A stretch of 64,000 nt of DNA from Paenibacillus_E sp052115445. Lineage in GTDB: Bacteria > Bacillota > Bacilli > Paenibacillales > NBRC-103111. A program made the position numbers and the translations under genes. This document shows, piece after piece, positions 1 through 9,209 of this stretch. Within the stretch, counting starts at the first letter, position 1. The number at the start of each line of letters is the position of its first letter. Under the pieces are notes generated by a model that saw only the letters and a list, made by a program, of their open reading frames with translations, had not been told where the DNA came from and ran no database searches. The DNA lies in contig NZ_JBFRGR010000001.1 in NCBI RefSeq assembly GCF_052115445.1, forward strand, positions 124,001 to 188,000, given 5' to 3'.

Positions 1-2049
1 TTTAATATTGGTAAATTCGAGGAACTGAACGCCGGACATTATTCTTTGCTGACCTGTGAAGGTCATTGGTTTGGAGCTCAGTAAGCGTCCTTCCGTATCT
101 ACAACCTCAAACACAAGTGAAGAGAAATTCGCATCCGTGATAACTTGAGCTTGTCGCTGAACATCTAGATCCAATCGTAAACGATAACTATACGACCCAT
201 CTTTACTATAGGTAGCGCTAAGTGAGTAATCGTCGAAATCGATCGTAAATGGATACACAGAAATTGGTCCCGTTGCTGGGATTGGCTGCACTTCCGTTTT
301 GTAAGAACCGACGGCCATACGATTCGTATCATAGAGATTTAGTGCAAGTTTATCTGCATCCTCACTATCTGGCACCATATAGGAGTAATTCAACACATAG
401 CTCGTGTTTGGTGCAATGTTTTTGGCCACATTGGTTTGACGCACACCTGTATAGGTGTAGCCATCTTCATTCGTCAGATCGGTTTGGAAATCCGGCAAAG
501 CCAATGTTGTCGTGCTTTTATTCGTTAATTTATATTTCGCAACAACCGTCTTATACCCGAAGTCTGTGTTCACACTCATTCCTAGCTCAACGAGCGACAT
601 GTCCATATTCGAATCAATGCTATTCGTCGAGGCTAGCTTAAATGGATCACCGATCTTATAGGCTGACGCAGCAGCATAAGTTGTCGCTTTCCCAGCAACA
701 CCTGCACCTGCAAGTGAAGTCACGGAAACGGGCAGCGATGCAACTTGCTTCGAATTATCGGTGTTACCTGCAGCACCAGCTCCAGCGCCTCCAGTACCCG
801 TACCCGTTCCGTTTGTTGTCGAAGCAACCGCGCTTTGCTTCTCCAGCACGACCAGTTGTAACGCGTCTGCATTTAGCGAAGCGGGTACAACACCTTGGAA
901 ATGGAACGTCGTCGACTCATTCGGAGACAAGTAGGCAGAACGAACTGTATTATCGCTCGATGTCACACCTACATTACTGCGACTCGCCTGGAATTCTCCA
1001 GTCAAGTTAGGAACTGTAACAATGCCATCACTTTCGTTCGTCAAGGTCACATTCGCTTGCACATGTAACCCATCGGTTTGCTGAACAGCTGATGCCCATG
1101 AGGTCGACATAACTAGTCCGTTTAAAGCATCACTCTCATCTTTATTCGGGTAGGCAATTTTATCATTAAGACGGCCTACTGAGAAAGTTTTCGCAGCATT
1201 CAAAGTACCCAGAAGTGTCGTTTTCACTTTTCCTTTTGGGGAGAAAAGCAATGACAAGTGATTCGTATCCAGTGAAGCAGGAACAGCTGCTTGGAGCGTT
1301 ACTGTCACAGGCTGTTCAGGTAGCAGGGCGCCTACGTTAGCAACAAATTGAGCGCCATACGTCAACCCTTTGCTATCTTGGAAATTGAGTTCTAGACCGT
1401 CAGGCAGCTTCACGCTGGCATTGCTTTCATTGGACAACGTCAGATTCGTGTATACCATCCACACGCCATCTTTGTACGCCTTATAGCTTTGTCCTAATTT
1501 AGCGGTAACTAATGTTTCCTCAGCAAGGGTCGTATCAATCTCTTTTAAATTAATAACGGCTTGTTGTTCCAACGTTTGACCTGTTTCGACCATCGCTGAT
1601 TCGACAGAAAGCGCACCGATATCGGATGTCGAGTTATTATTCCATCGGAAAATATCAACTTTCAATTCGGAAGGTGTCAGATTGTTCGGGACTTCCGACG
1701 TAAATTTAAAGGTCCCCGTCTCTCCTGCTTTCACACGCGCAACAACCTTCTCATTTAGCTTCGCTGTATACGTAATGCCATTTCCATCAATGACTTTTAC
1801 GCCATAGTTATTGAAATCGACGATGCCGTCACTATGATTGTTCAAGCCTAATGAGAAACGAAGCGAGCCATCCTCGGCGCCAACCGATAACGACACTTTA
1901 TCCAAAGTAAAATAGACGGAATCACTGAGAAATACACCTTCCTTGCCTGCGAAAGCTGATGTTGCCAGAGGAAGAGTTAAGAAGCTTGCAGCGGTTAGCA
2001 ATAAAGCCGAACGGCTGAGCAGTCGTTTCATCTTGCGTTGTTGGATCAC
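1..2049 (-). CDS. Secreted multi-repeat (Ig-like) protein, 3' end outside window
   Basis: The frame is open for 683 codons from a GTG at 2049 to the left edge, so the C-terminus is missing. The start has a strong AAGGAGG seven bases upstream; an in-frame ATG at 2031 is the alternative. The N-terminus is a Sec signal peptide (KMKRLLSRS, hydrophobic core, then cleavage near SAFA). The mature part shows at least four related blocks of about 110-140 residues that recur around phrases such as LNNHSDG, LSNESNA, LTNESDG and LTNKSTT; these suggest beta-sandwich modules. A Gly/Ala/Thr-rich linker sits near residue 400. It follows the permease by 24 bases and is last in the efflux operon, so it may work outside the membrane with that system. 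The exact family is not recognised. Confidence 0.8.
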   Translation of the reverse strand, partial: MIQQRKMKRLLSRSALLLTAASFLTLPLATSAFAGKEGVFLSDSVYFTLDKVSLSVGAEDGSLRFSLGLNNHSDGIVDFNNYGVKVIDGNGITYTAKLNEKVVARVKAGETGTFKFTSEVPNNLTPSELKVDIFRWNNNSTSDIGALSVESAMVETGQTLEQQAVINLKEIDTTLAEETLVTAKLGQSYKAYKDGVWMVYTNLTLSNESNASVKLPDGLELNFQDSKGLTYGAQFVANVGALLPEQPVTVTLQAAVPASLDTNHLSLLFSPKGKVKTTLLGTLNAAKTFSVGRLNDKIAYPNKDESDALNGLVMSTSWASAVQQTDGLHVQANVTLTNESDGIVTVPNLTGEFQASRSNVGVTSSDNTVRSAYLSPNESTTFHFQGVVPASLNADALQLVVLEKQSAVASTTNGTGTGTGGAGAGAAGNTDNSKQVASLPVSVTSLAGAGVAGKATTYAAASAYKIGDPFKLASTNSIDSNMDMSLVELGMSVNTDFGYKTVVAKYKLTNKSTTTLALPDFQTDLTNEDGYTYTGVRQTNVAKNIAPNTSYVLNYSYMVPDSEDADKLALNLYDTNRMAVGSYKTEVQPIPATGPISVYPFTIDFDDYSLSATYSKDGSYSYRLRLDLDVQRQAQVITDANFSSLVFEVVDTEGRLLSSKPMTFTGQQRIMSGVQFLEFTNIK

Positions 2050-2073
2050 TGAGAGTCCTCCTTGTAGTTACAT

Positions 2074-3252
2074 TTAGTCAGAACGCAATGCGTCAATCGG
2101 ACGCAGTTTAGATGCTTTGTTTGCCGGATATAAACCAAAAATCACTCCGACTAATACCGAGAATAAGAAAGAATAAAGGCCTACATCAAAGGAAAGACTT
2201 GTCGATTGCTTCGGACTAAAATATGGCAAGGCATACGAGAATCCGATACCTAGCAGCAGTCCAATTAATCCACCCATACCACTAATAACGACCGCTTCCA
2301 CTAGGAATTGAAGCAAAATATTACGACGCTTAGCCCCAATTGATTTGCGAATCCCAATTTCACGTGTTCGTTCACTTACCGTAACTAACATAATATTCAT
2401 GATTCCAATTCCACCGACGAGTAAGGAAATCAAGGCAACCGCCACTAATTGATTCGTAAGGGTGTTCGTTGCTTCAGTCCGTGCTTTCAACAGCTCGTCC
2501 TGATTCGTAAGTACAAATCCAGTATCGCTCTTGAATTTATACGTCAGGTACTGCTTCATCGTCTCTTGCGCTGTATATATATCGTCCTTCGTAGGTGCTT
2601 CCACATACGTTGTTCGAATTTGACCCAGCTTGAATTGACGTCTAGCAGATTCTAACGGCACGATCACAGAGCTATCTACAGAAGCACCACCAATATTGGA
2701 GCCCTTTTCCTTGAGTGTACCGATCACGTTGAAAACAACACCATCAATGTTGATATTTTCACCAACTGGATTCAATGTCCCAAAAAATTTCTTCGTGACC
2801 TCACTGCCCAAAATGGCTACATTCGAACGAAATTCAAGGTCTGTAGGCGACAAATTTCGACCCTTGTCGATTGTAGCTTTGATGATGTCGAAATAGCGGT
2901 CATTCGTTCCCAATACATTATATTTTTCTTGCGTACGATCATATTTGACATTCGAACCATTCTTGGACATCGTTGGCGCTATGGATTTGAATTCTGGGAA
3001 ATTCTCAAAATTCATCAAATCCTCGTAACCGAGCTGTGTCGCACGCCCATTCCCCGTCGCCGTTACAACGAGCAAATTTGTTCCCATGTTCTCGTATTGC
3101 TTCGCAATAGCTTCCGAAGTTCCCTGTCCGATGGAAACGAGTGTGACAACTGAGCTTACGCCAATAATTACGCCAAGCATGGTCAGAAATGTACGCAGCG
3201 GACTTGAAATGATCGTCCGAAGCGACATCCGGATCAGTTCACTTACCTTCAT
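2074..3252 (-). CDS. MacB/YknZ-like ABC transporter permease
   Basis: This 392-residue protein is a FtsX/MacB-type permease. One membrane helix lies near residues 20-42, followed by a large extracytoplasmic MacB_PCD domain (about 45-260) and three C-terminal helices from about residue 268. The motif SERTREIGIRKSIGAKRRNI after the second helix is typical of the family. Its ATG overlaps the stop of the ATPase gene by four bases (ATGA), which implies translational coupling. In this family the permease does not move substrate through itself. It works as a mechanotransmitter with the ATPase and the adaptor to expel peptides, lipoproteins or antibiotics. The substrate here is unknown. Confidence 0.92.
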   Translation of the reverse strand: MKVSELIRMSLRTIISSPLRTFLTMLGVIIGVSSVVTLVSIGQGTSEAIAKQYENMGTNLLVVTATGNGRATQLGYEDLMNFENFPEFKSIAPTMSKNGSNVKYDRTQEKYNVLGTNDRYFDIIKATIDKGRNLSPTDLEFRSNVAILGSEVTKKFFGTLNPVGENINIDGVVFNVIGTLKEKGSNIGGASVDSSVIVPLESARRQFKLGQIRTTYVEAPTKDDIYTAQETMKQYLTYKFKSDTGFVLTNQDELLKARTEATNTLTNQLVAVALISLLVGGIGIMNIMLVTVSERTREIGIRKSIGAKRRNILLQFLVEAVVISGMGGLIGLLLGIGFSYALPYFSPKQSTSLSFDVGLYSFLFSVLVGVIFGLYPANKASKLRPIDALRSD

Positions 3253-3971
3253 ACGCTCACCTCTTGCTGCAACAGAGCCTTCTTCGCGTCATTCCGGTAG
3301 TCATCGACAATGACGCCGTCGCGAAGGGCGACGACACGTTTCGCATTATTCGCGATATGATGATCATGCGTGATGAGAACAATGGTGTTACCTTGTGCAT
3401 TCAGCTGCAGGATAAGCTCCAGTACTTCCTCACCTGTCCGCGAGTCCAAAGCACCTGTCGGCTCATCCGCTAGAATCAGCGAAGGTGAAATGGCCAACGC
3501 ACGTGCAATGGCTACCCGCTGCTGTTGACCGCCTGACAGCTCACTTGGCCGGTGATGACCACGTTCGCCCATGCCGAGCATTTTCAACATCGCATTCGCA
3601 CGTTCCTTGCGCTCTTTCTTTGAAATGCCAGCATAGATCATCGGGAGCTCAACATTTTCCATCGCGGTTAGTCTAGGAAGCAGATTAAATTGCTGGAAAA
3701 TAAAGCCGATTTTCTGATTTCTAAGCTCAGCCAATTCATTATCACTCATACGCTCCGTAACGACACCGTCCAGGGTATAGCTGCCTGATGTTGGCACATC
3801 CAACAAGCCGATCGTATTCATTAATGTCGATTTGCCGGATCCACTGGGACCGATAATGGCAACGAAATCGCCATCGGCAACTGTTAACGATATGTTACGC
3901 AGAATGGGAAGATCTTCCTCACCGCGCCTATAAGTTTTCGTTATATCTTTCAGTTCAATGATATTCTTCAA
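3249..3971 (-). CDS. MacB/LolD-type ABC transporter ATPase
   Basis: This 240-residue cytoplasmic ATPase has Walker A GPSGSGKST (about 43-51), a Q-loop, signature LSGGQQQRVAIARAL, Walker B LILADEPTGALD and H-loop THD, all intact. The sequence matches the MacB/LolD/YknY subfamily, which pairs with FtsX-like permeases. It lies 26 bases after the adaptor gene and overlaps the permease start by four bases. It should power the efflux complex built with its two neighbours. Confidence 0.95.
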   Translation of the reverse strand: MKNIIELKDITKTYRRGEEDLPILRNISLTVADGDFVAIIGPSGSGKSTLMNTIGLLDVPTSGSYTLDGVVTERMSDNELAELRNQKIGFIFQQFNLLPRLTAMENVELPMIYAGISKKERKERANAMLKMLGMGERGHHRPSELSGGQQQRVAIARALAISPSLILADEPTGALDSRTGEEVLELILQLNAQGNTIVLITHDHHIANNAKRVVALRDGVIVDDYRNDAKKALLQQEVSV

Positions 3972-3997
3972 AGCAATAGCTCCTTTCAGGGGCAGCC

Positions 3998-5755
3998 TTA
4001 TCTGTTACCGCCACCGGCATTACCGCCAACTTGCGTACGCTGTGCAGCTCCGCCTCCGGCATTGCCACCACCGGCAGCGCCGCCTGCACCGCCTGCACCA
4101 CCTTGTTGGAAGCCACCAGCTCCACCACCGCCAAAGCCACCTGCTCCGCCGGCACCGCCGCCTTGCTGGAATTGCTGTCTTAAGCGATTAATCTCGTCTT
4201 GGCTTAAATTTTGCTGTCTTTTAACAGCCGCAGGCAATACGACTTTATCGCCTTCTTTAAGACCATCCGTGATTTCGATTTGTGTTGTCGAACGAATACC
4301 AATTTTCACTTCATGTTCTGGTTCTGACGTTCCATCTGCTTTCTTCACCGTTACAACACGTTTACCACGTTGCAGCTGAAGCGCTTCTGGCGGGATATAA
4401 AGGACATCTTTCTTATCTTGGATCAGAATTTCGCCAGTTGCCGTCATCCCATATTTCAACACATTATCTTTATTTTCTGTGGCTAAGATAACATCGTAGA
4501 ACGTTACACCGTTCGTCGTTGTACCTACCGTAGAAACTTGTGTCACTTCTGCTGGGAATGTGCGACCTGGGAAGGAGTCAACTTTAATTTCCGCCTTCAT
4601 TCCAACTTTAATGTTCGGCAAATCAAGCTCATCCACTTGGACAGGAAGCTGCATTTTGGCAAAACTTGCTACTGTACCAAACTGAGTTCCGCTTGTAACC
4701 CTTGTTCCTGGTCGGAAGTTGCTAAGAATATCCACTTTTTTATTCACGAAATCTGTGGAGAATACACCATCGAAAGGAGCGAGAATTTTCAGAGCAGTTA
4801 CGCGATCTTGTGCCGCATCCACCTTCAACTTCTGACGTTCTAGTGCAGCTTGCGCCGTCGTTATATCATCGTCTAAGGTGTCATTCAGGAAGGAGGCTAG
4901 CAGATCACCCTGATGTACAATTACCCCGGTTTTGAAAGGCATTGTGGAGATACTGCCTGTCGTACCTGCCAGTATTGTAGCAACCTGCACGTACTGAAGT
5001 GCGGCTTTCCCTTGAGAGTCAACCGTACGTCCGCCAATCGTTGCAGATCCCATGGCATTCAATCCTGCATCCATGGAATTGTCATTCTTAATTTGAATAT
5101 CGATATCGACAAGCTTGCCACCCTTACCATCCGATTTCGGGTCTTTGGAAATGGCCGCTATCGTTCCTGTTTTGGTTATCATGAAACCATCTACGGTTAT
5201 GTCTATGATATCGCCTTTATGTAGTTGTGCAGCATCCTCCACAAAAAATGGCAAGCTTACTGTTAGCGTACTTGCATCGCCAATCGTAGCGATTTTCGTA
5301 GATTTATTAATCGTTGCGCCAACATCAATATTGGCATACGTTAATTTGCCGCTAATTGGCGCCTTTACGCCTGTTATTCCTCTTTGTTGCTGCTTCGTGT
5401 TCAAATCTTTCTCCAATTGCTCATAAGTCACTTTGGCATCTTGAAGATCGTTTTCCAAGTTTGAACTTGTCAACTCGATCAGCACGTCTCCCGCTTTAAC
5501 TGCTTGATTACGTGTCAGGTTAATCGATTTAATGCTAGCATTTTCCGTCGACGAAATGGTTTGGGTATCTTTCGGCTCAAATTGAGCTGTTCCCGAAACG
5601 GAGGAGCGAATGTTCCCTTTTTTAACATCAACCGTAACTTCTTTGGTCTCTGCTGCTTTCGTTTTCTTCCCTTTGGCTAGATACGCATAGGAACCACCAG
5701 CGCAAACGAGAATTGCCACAATCAAAATGAACCATTTACTGCGAAAAAATTTCAT
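3998..5755 (-). CDS. HlyD/MacA-type efflux adaptor with glycine-rich tail
   Basis: This is a 585-residue membrane-fusion protein with an N-terminal membrane anchor (about residues 7-25). Two lipoyl-like/barrel modules follow: the first carries VKAPISGKL, and a second, with its own alpha-hairpin, carries ILAPFDGVFSTDF. A C-terminal beta domain ends in VLPAAVKRQQ. The last 54 residues (532-585) are almost pure Gly/Ala with a few Gln, Phe, Asn and Arg. Typical MacA/YknX proteins are about 370-400 residues, so both the duplicated core and the tail are unusual. The start has GGGGAAG upstream. It probably links the ATPase/permease to the cell exterior. The role of the tail is unknown. Confidence 0.88.
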   Translation of the reverse strand: MKFFRSKWFILIVAILVCAGGSYAYLAKGKKTKAAETKEVTVDVKKGNIRSSVSGTAQFEPKDTQTISSTENASIKSINLTRNQAVKAGDVLIELTSSNLENDLQDAKVTYEQLEKDLNTKQQQRGITGVKAPISGKLTYANIDVGATINKSTKIATIGDASTLTVSLPFFVEDAAQLHKGDIIDITVDGFMITKTGTIAAISKDPKSDGKGGKLVDIDIQIKNDNSMDAGLNAMGSATIGGRTVDSQGKAALQYVQVATILAGTTGSISTMPFKTGVIVHQGDLLASFLNDTLDDDITTAQAALERQKLKVDAAQDRVTALKILAPFDGVFSTDFVNKKVDILSNFRPGTRVTSGTQFGTVASFAKMQLPVQVDELDLPNIKVGMKAEIKVDSFPGRTFPAEVTQVSTVGTTTNGVTFYDVILATENKDNVLKYGMTATGEILIQDKKDVLYIPPEALQLQRGKRVVTVKKADGTSEPEHEVKIGIRSTTQIEITDGLKEGDKVVLPAAVKRQQNLSQDEINRLRQQFQQGGGAGGAGGFGGGGAGGFQQGGAGGAGGAAGGGNAGGGAAQRTQVGGNAGGGNR

Positions 5756-5797
5756 TCTGTTACTTCCCCCTTAGCATTTGTGCGCTTGTACATGACC

Positions 5798-6409
5798 TTA
5801 CAACTTCGAGATCAGCAAATCGATTAATTGCTGTTCAATACTGGTCCCCATTCCTCGTGTATCCAGAGATGGCACAACATTGTTTACATGCTCTGTCACA
5901 CCAGCTTCAACCCGCTGCTCAGACTTCCTCCTTTTTTCGAAAGCGTTTACAAATCGTTCCCTCTCCGCCGCCGTTAACGCTTCCTTGTGAGTTTTCACTC
6001 GTTCCGCGATACGTTGCCTCAATAGTTTCGATTGTTCATCCANGTAATCTTTCTGTTCATTCGTTAACACTTGGATGATTGCTTTACGTTCGGATTCGTC
6101 GATGCTGCCTTCTTCTTCACTTTTGCGTACGATGGGCAAAATGGATCGAGATTGCTCTGCAGTCAATGCTAATAACGGTTGTCGATCCATCACGATTAAC
6201 CCTTGAAATAGCATAACCAGCCGCTGTTCTGTTGCATTCTGTACATCTTCAGCCATAGGGAGCTCTTGCGAGACTTGGGTGGAAGCAGGCATAGTCGGGT
6301 TCCCAGTTGCAGAGGATTCGGCTTGTCCAATATCCTGTTTGGTACATCCGACTAACAAGAAGGTCGTGAGGATCAAACACAGCAAACTACTGCGAGTACG
6401 AATGATCAA
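5798..6409 (-). CDS. Putative lipoprotein, first gene of efflux operon
   Basis: A 203-residue protein starts at TTG with GGAGGTG upstream. It has a lipoprotein signal peptide ending in lipobox LVGC (Cys22), then a low-complexity Ser/Thr/Glu stretch. The rest is a highly charged helical region rich in Glu, Arg and Gln (EKRRKSEQRVEAG and similar). Residue 123 is undetermined because of an N at 6043. No family is recognised. It precedes the adaptor by 42 bases and is probably exported and membrane-anchored. It could be an accessory subunit or a stress sensor for the efflux system. Confidence 0.75.
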   Translation of the reverse strand: MIIRTRSSLLCLILTTFLLVGCTKQDIGQAESSATGNPTMPASTQVSQELPMAEDVQNATEQRLVMLFQGLIVMDRQPLLALTAEQSRSILPIVRKSEEEGSIDESERKAIIQVLTNEQKDYXDEQSKLLRQRIAERVKTHKEALTAAERERFVNAFEKRRKSEQRVEAGVTEHVNNVVPSLDTRGMGTSIEQQLIDLLISKL

Positions 6410-6426
6410 CTAACATACACCTCCAC

Positions 6427-6457
6427 AAAAAAACCTATCCATCAGCAACAGGATAGG
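6427..6457 (-). terminator. Intrinsic terminator or attenuator before the efflux operon
   Basis: A 7-bp stem (6434-6440 with 6451-6457) and a 10-base loop are followed on the minus strand by seven T residues. It lies after the histidine kinase gene. The T-run ends only about five bases before the ribosome binding site of the lipoprotein gene, so it may regulate read-through as well as end the kinase transcript. Confidence 0.75.
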
Positions 6458-6473
6458 CGATAAATGTGTATGA

Positions 6474-6503
6474 AGTATGATACTATTGTGACGATTTTGT
6501 GAA
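6474..6503 (-). promoter_or_regulatory. Possible promoter ahead of the efflux-operon hairpin
   Basis: On the minus strand a TTCACA (6498-6503, 5/6 to the -35 consensus) is separated by 18 bases from CATACT (6474-6479, 4/6 to -10). It overlaps the kinase stop codon. If it is used, the transcript would begin just upstream of the hairpin at 6427-6457. The -10 is weak, so this is tentative. Confidence 0.3.
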
Positions 6504-7958
6504 CATTTCTTTTTTCCTTGGAAAAACGATGCGAAACTCCGTACCTTCACCAATTCGGGAGCGAACGGAAACGTTGCCTTTCATCCCCGTGACCAGATGT
6601 TTGACAATGGTGAGTCCTAACCCAGTTCCCGAAATAGCATCCGAATCGGATGTTCTAGCTTCATCCGCTTTATAGAATCGATCCCAGATTCGTGATAATT
6701 CGGTTTCCGTCATCCCAGTCCCTGTATCTCTAATATACAAATGAACCTCTTTCTCAAGCTCTTCTAATGCGACAGTTAAAGTCCCCCCTTCTGGGGTGAA
6801 TTTCAACGAATTATACATTAAATTACGAATGATTTGGGCAAATCGATCGGGGTCTAACTGCACGAAACAACCATCCGTATTTTCATCAGGCAAAATGAGA
6901 TGCAATGAAATGTTCTTTTCCGCAATAGCAGGCTTCAATAACTCGAGTGAGTCCTCTACGGATTCGATGATGTCAACAGGGCGTAATCGAAATACATCCA
7001 CCCCATTTTGTATCTGAGCAAGGTCCAGAAGATCTGTGACAAGTCGTTGCAGCCGCTGTACCTCTTGATCACATATATGTAAATAATGCGGATACTTCTC
7101 TTGCGGAATAATATGATCATTCATGGCAACGATGAAACCACGTAAGGATGTCAAAGGTGATCTGAGCTCATGAGAGACATTAGCCAGAAACTCTTGCCTC
7201 GTCTCCTCCCACTCCTCTAATTTCTCCACCATAAAGTTAAAGCTTCTAGCCAGCTGCCCAACTTCATCCTGTGAATTGACAGGTACACGCGTCTTGAAAT
7301 CTCCATGAGCCAATTCTAAAGCTGCACGATTCATTTGTTGCAGCGGCCCTGCAAGTTTCCTGGAAACAACGAACAGGATAATGCCAACTGCGATGAGAGA
7401 AAACAGTAAAGGTAACCAGAGGTTCAGACGTACTGCAGAGATAACCTCACGAATATCACCTGCAGGGAAATGAAGAATGATGACCATCGGTTGTTCGTTC
7501 AATTGATAGGGCGCATAGTAAGCAAATAAATTTCGCGTCCCATCCGGCGTTACTAAACTTATCATGCTATGTCCTGAACGGCCGTGCAAACCATCAATGA
7601 ACAAAGCATCCATCTGCTTCGGAATCGCTCTTCCTTCACTATCCGAAGAACCATTAGAAATGTTCCCTTTCTCATCTACGAGCCAGACTTGTCCATTAAT
7701 GCTTCTGGCTAAAATCCGAACCGTATATTTCAACTCACGTGTAGAAATCGTGCCATCCTGAACCGAATCCAATAATCGGATAATTTCCGTATTTCTTTTG
7801 TCAAGAAGTTCGATTTTATCCTTATAAAAAAGATCGGTAAAATAAGAATTCCAAAACACGAATAGCGCAATAAAAAAAAGCACACAGGTCGCGAGAAAAG
7901 AAAGGAATAGTTTAATATATAAGCTATTGTACTTCCCCATGACCCAACGCTTAAACAT
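6483..7958 (-). CDS. Membrane sensor histidine kinase
   Basis: A 491-residue kinase of the PhoR/VicK-like class. TM1 is near 15-35, an extracellular sensor domain of about 140 residues follows, TM2 is near 178-199 and a HAMP domain reaches about 253. The HisKA H-box is ANVSHELRSPLTSLRG with His263, and the ATPase domain carries the N-box (MYNSLKFTPEGG) and DTGTGM and GTGLGL motifs. I chose the ATG at 7958: it overlaps the regulator stop by eight bases and has GAGG upstream. An in-frame start at 8018 would overlap far more. Its partner is the regulator just upstream, and the efflux operon downstream is a likely target. Confidence 0.92.
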   Translation of the reverse strand: MFKRWVMGKYNSLYIKLFLSFLATCVLFFIALFVFWNSYFTDLFYKDKIELLDKRNTEIIRLLDSVQDGTISTRELKYTVRILARSINGQVWLVDEKGNISNGSSDSEGRAIPKQMDALFIDGLHGRSGHSMISLVTPDGTRNLFAYYAPYQLNEQPMVIILHFPAGDIREVISAVRLNLWLPLLFSLIAVGIILFVVSRKLAGPLQQMNRAALELAHGDFKTRVPVNSQDEVGQLARSFNFMVEKLEEWEETRQEFLANVSHELRSPLTSLRGFIVAMNDHIIPQEKYPHYLHICDQEVQRLQRLVTDLLDLAQIQNGVDVFRLRPVDIIESVEDSLELLKPAIAEKNISLHLILPDENTDGCFVQLDPDRFAQIIRNLMYNSLKFTPEGGTLTVALEELEKEVHLYIRDTGTGMTETELSRIWDRFYKADEARTSDSDAISGTGLGLTIVKHLVTGMKGNVSVRSRIGEGTEFRIVFPRKKEMFTKSSQ

Positions 7959-8679
7959 GCTGAACAACCTCAAATGAGTATCCAATCCCCCATAGTGTTT
8001 GAATATTCCAAGTCTCATGCTGGCCTAACTTCTTCCTAAGGTTTTTCACATGTGCATCTACAGTACGCGTGCCTCCTGTAAAGTCAAAATTCCACACATA
8101 CCCCAGTAAATCCTCACGAGTAAATACTCGACCAGGGTTNCTCATTAAGAAAAACAATAGTTCAATCTCCTTAGGCGTTAATTCAATACGATTGCCTCCA
8201 ACCGTAACACGATATTGCTCTAAGTCGATCATAATATTACCCATTTCCAACCATTTACGCGGAGAGCTTTGAGGACCTGTCATCTCAGCAGGCGGTTGCA
8301 TCGTTCTCCGAAGTACGGCCTTAATCCGCGCAATGAGCTCGTTCGGGTCAAAAGGCTTCACTAAATAATCATCTACACCCAAATTAAAACCTCTCAGCTT
8401 GTCCAAGGACTCCCCTTTCGCAGTTAAGAAAATAATCGGTGTATGATGAAAAGGAGCGTCCATTTTTCGAATTTCCTCACACAACTCGTAGCCTGAAATA
8501 TCCGGCAGCATAATGTCAAGCAGCACCAAGCTAGGTCTCTCATTTATGATGGTCTTCAGTACATTACCGCCGCGAAACAATTGAATAGCTTCAAAATTCG
8601 AATGCTCCAAATATAACTTAACAACTTCAGAAATATTAGGTTCATCTTCAACGACTAAAATTTTACCTTCCGAATTCAT
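7951..8679 (-). CDS. OmpR/PhoB-family response regulator
   Basis: A 242-residue regulator has a receiver domain (residues 5-120; acidic pair EDE near 11-13, phospho-acceptor Asp55 in LLDIMLPD, conserved Lys in VKPFDP) and a C-terminal winged-helix DNA-binding domain (about 150-240) with the VFTREDLLGYVW and RTVDAHVKNLRKKLG signatures. An N at 8140 leaves one residue undetermined. It overlaps both neighbours by four to eight bases, so it is made together with the DUF309 protein and the kinase. Confidence 0.95.
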   Translation of the reverse strand: MNSEGKILVVEDEPNISEVVKLYLEHSNFEAIQLFRGGNVLKTIINERPSLVLLDIMLPDISGYELCEEIRKMDAPFHHTPIIFLTAKGESLDKLRGFNLGVDDYLVKPFDPNELIARIKAVLRRTMQPPAEMTGPQSSPRKWLEMGNIMIDLEQYRVTVGGNRIELTPKEIELLFFLMXNPGRVFTREDLLGYVWNFDFTGGTRTVDAHVKNLRKKLGQHETWNIQTLWGIGYSFEVVQHV

Positions 8680-9209
8680 CGGTTTTCACCTAATTCCTTT
8701 CGAATAACTTGTTGTCTCGCTCGCTCTTCAATCACTTCGGATCGATCTCTTCGCGTGTGCTTATGAATAATCATCTCATCAGACATCAGGCTTGGAGTTT
8801 GCCAGTTCCACCCTTTGAGCTGACATAATTCTAAACATAAGTGCAACAGCTCAGGATCCGCTATAGGCAAATTCATATCTACAAATTGATAGTTCTCGGT
8901 TCCGATCGCTTGCCAAGCATGCTCAATTCTTGCCTGGAGTTCCACTTCGTCTAGTCCCAACGTGCGAACTTCCTCCGCTTGGAGGTTATTTGCTGCACTT
9001 TGCAGCATTTTCACAGCACCCGCATAATTCCCTCTTCGGCTATGATACATCCCCACGGCTATTTGAATAAGCCCAACATACGTTAATCTTGCTGGATCCT
9101 TGGGATGCTCTTTCCAATACTCTTCCATCACTTCATGACATTCGAAATAATCCCGCGCTCCGTGAAAATAACATAAATAATCGGTGTATGCCTCTGGATA
9201 TTGCGTCAT
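8676..9209 (-). CDS. DUF309 domain protein
   Basis: A 177-residue soluble protein. Its N-terminal half carries the DUF309 signature: YFHGARDYFECHEVMEEYW followed by LIQIAVGMYHSRRGNYAGA, a small helical bundle with conserved His and Glu residues. I chose the ATG at 9209 because GAGGGG lies eight bases upstream; an in-frame start at 9248 has no good site. The stop overlaps the response regulator start (ATGA). The biochemical function of the family is not known to me. Here it appears to be the first gene of the two-component operon. Confidence 0.85.
   Translation of the reverse strand: MTQYPEAYTDYLCYFHGARDYFECHEVMEEYWKEHPKDPARLTYVGLIQIAVGMYHSRRGNYAGAVKMLQSAANNLQAEEVRTLGLDEVELQARIEHAWQAIGTENYQFVDMNLPIADPELLHLCLELCQLKGWNWQTPSLMSDEMIIHKHTRRDRSEVIEERARQQVIRKELGENR

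Noticed and set aside
249..1010. Plus-strand open frames of 122-130 codons near the left edge
   Set aside because: They lie opposite a continuous minus-strand frame with signal peptide, ribosome site and domain repeats, and have no protein-like features.
4062..4379. Proline-rich plus-strand frame
   Set aside because: It is the antisense shadow of the glycine-rich adaptor tail.
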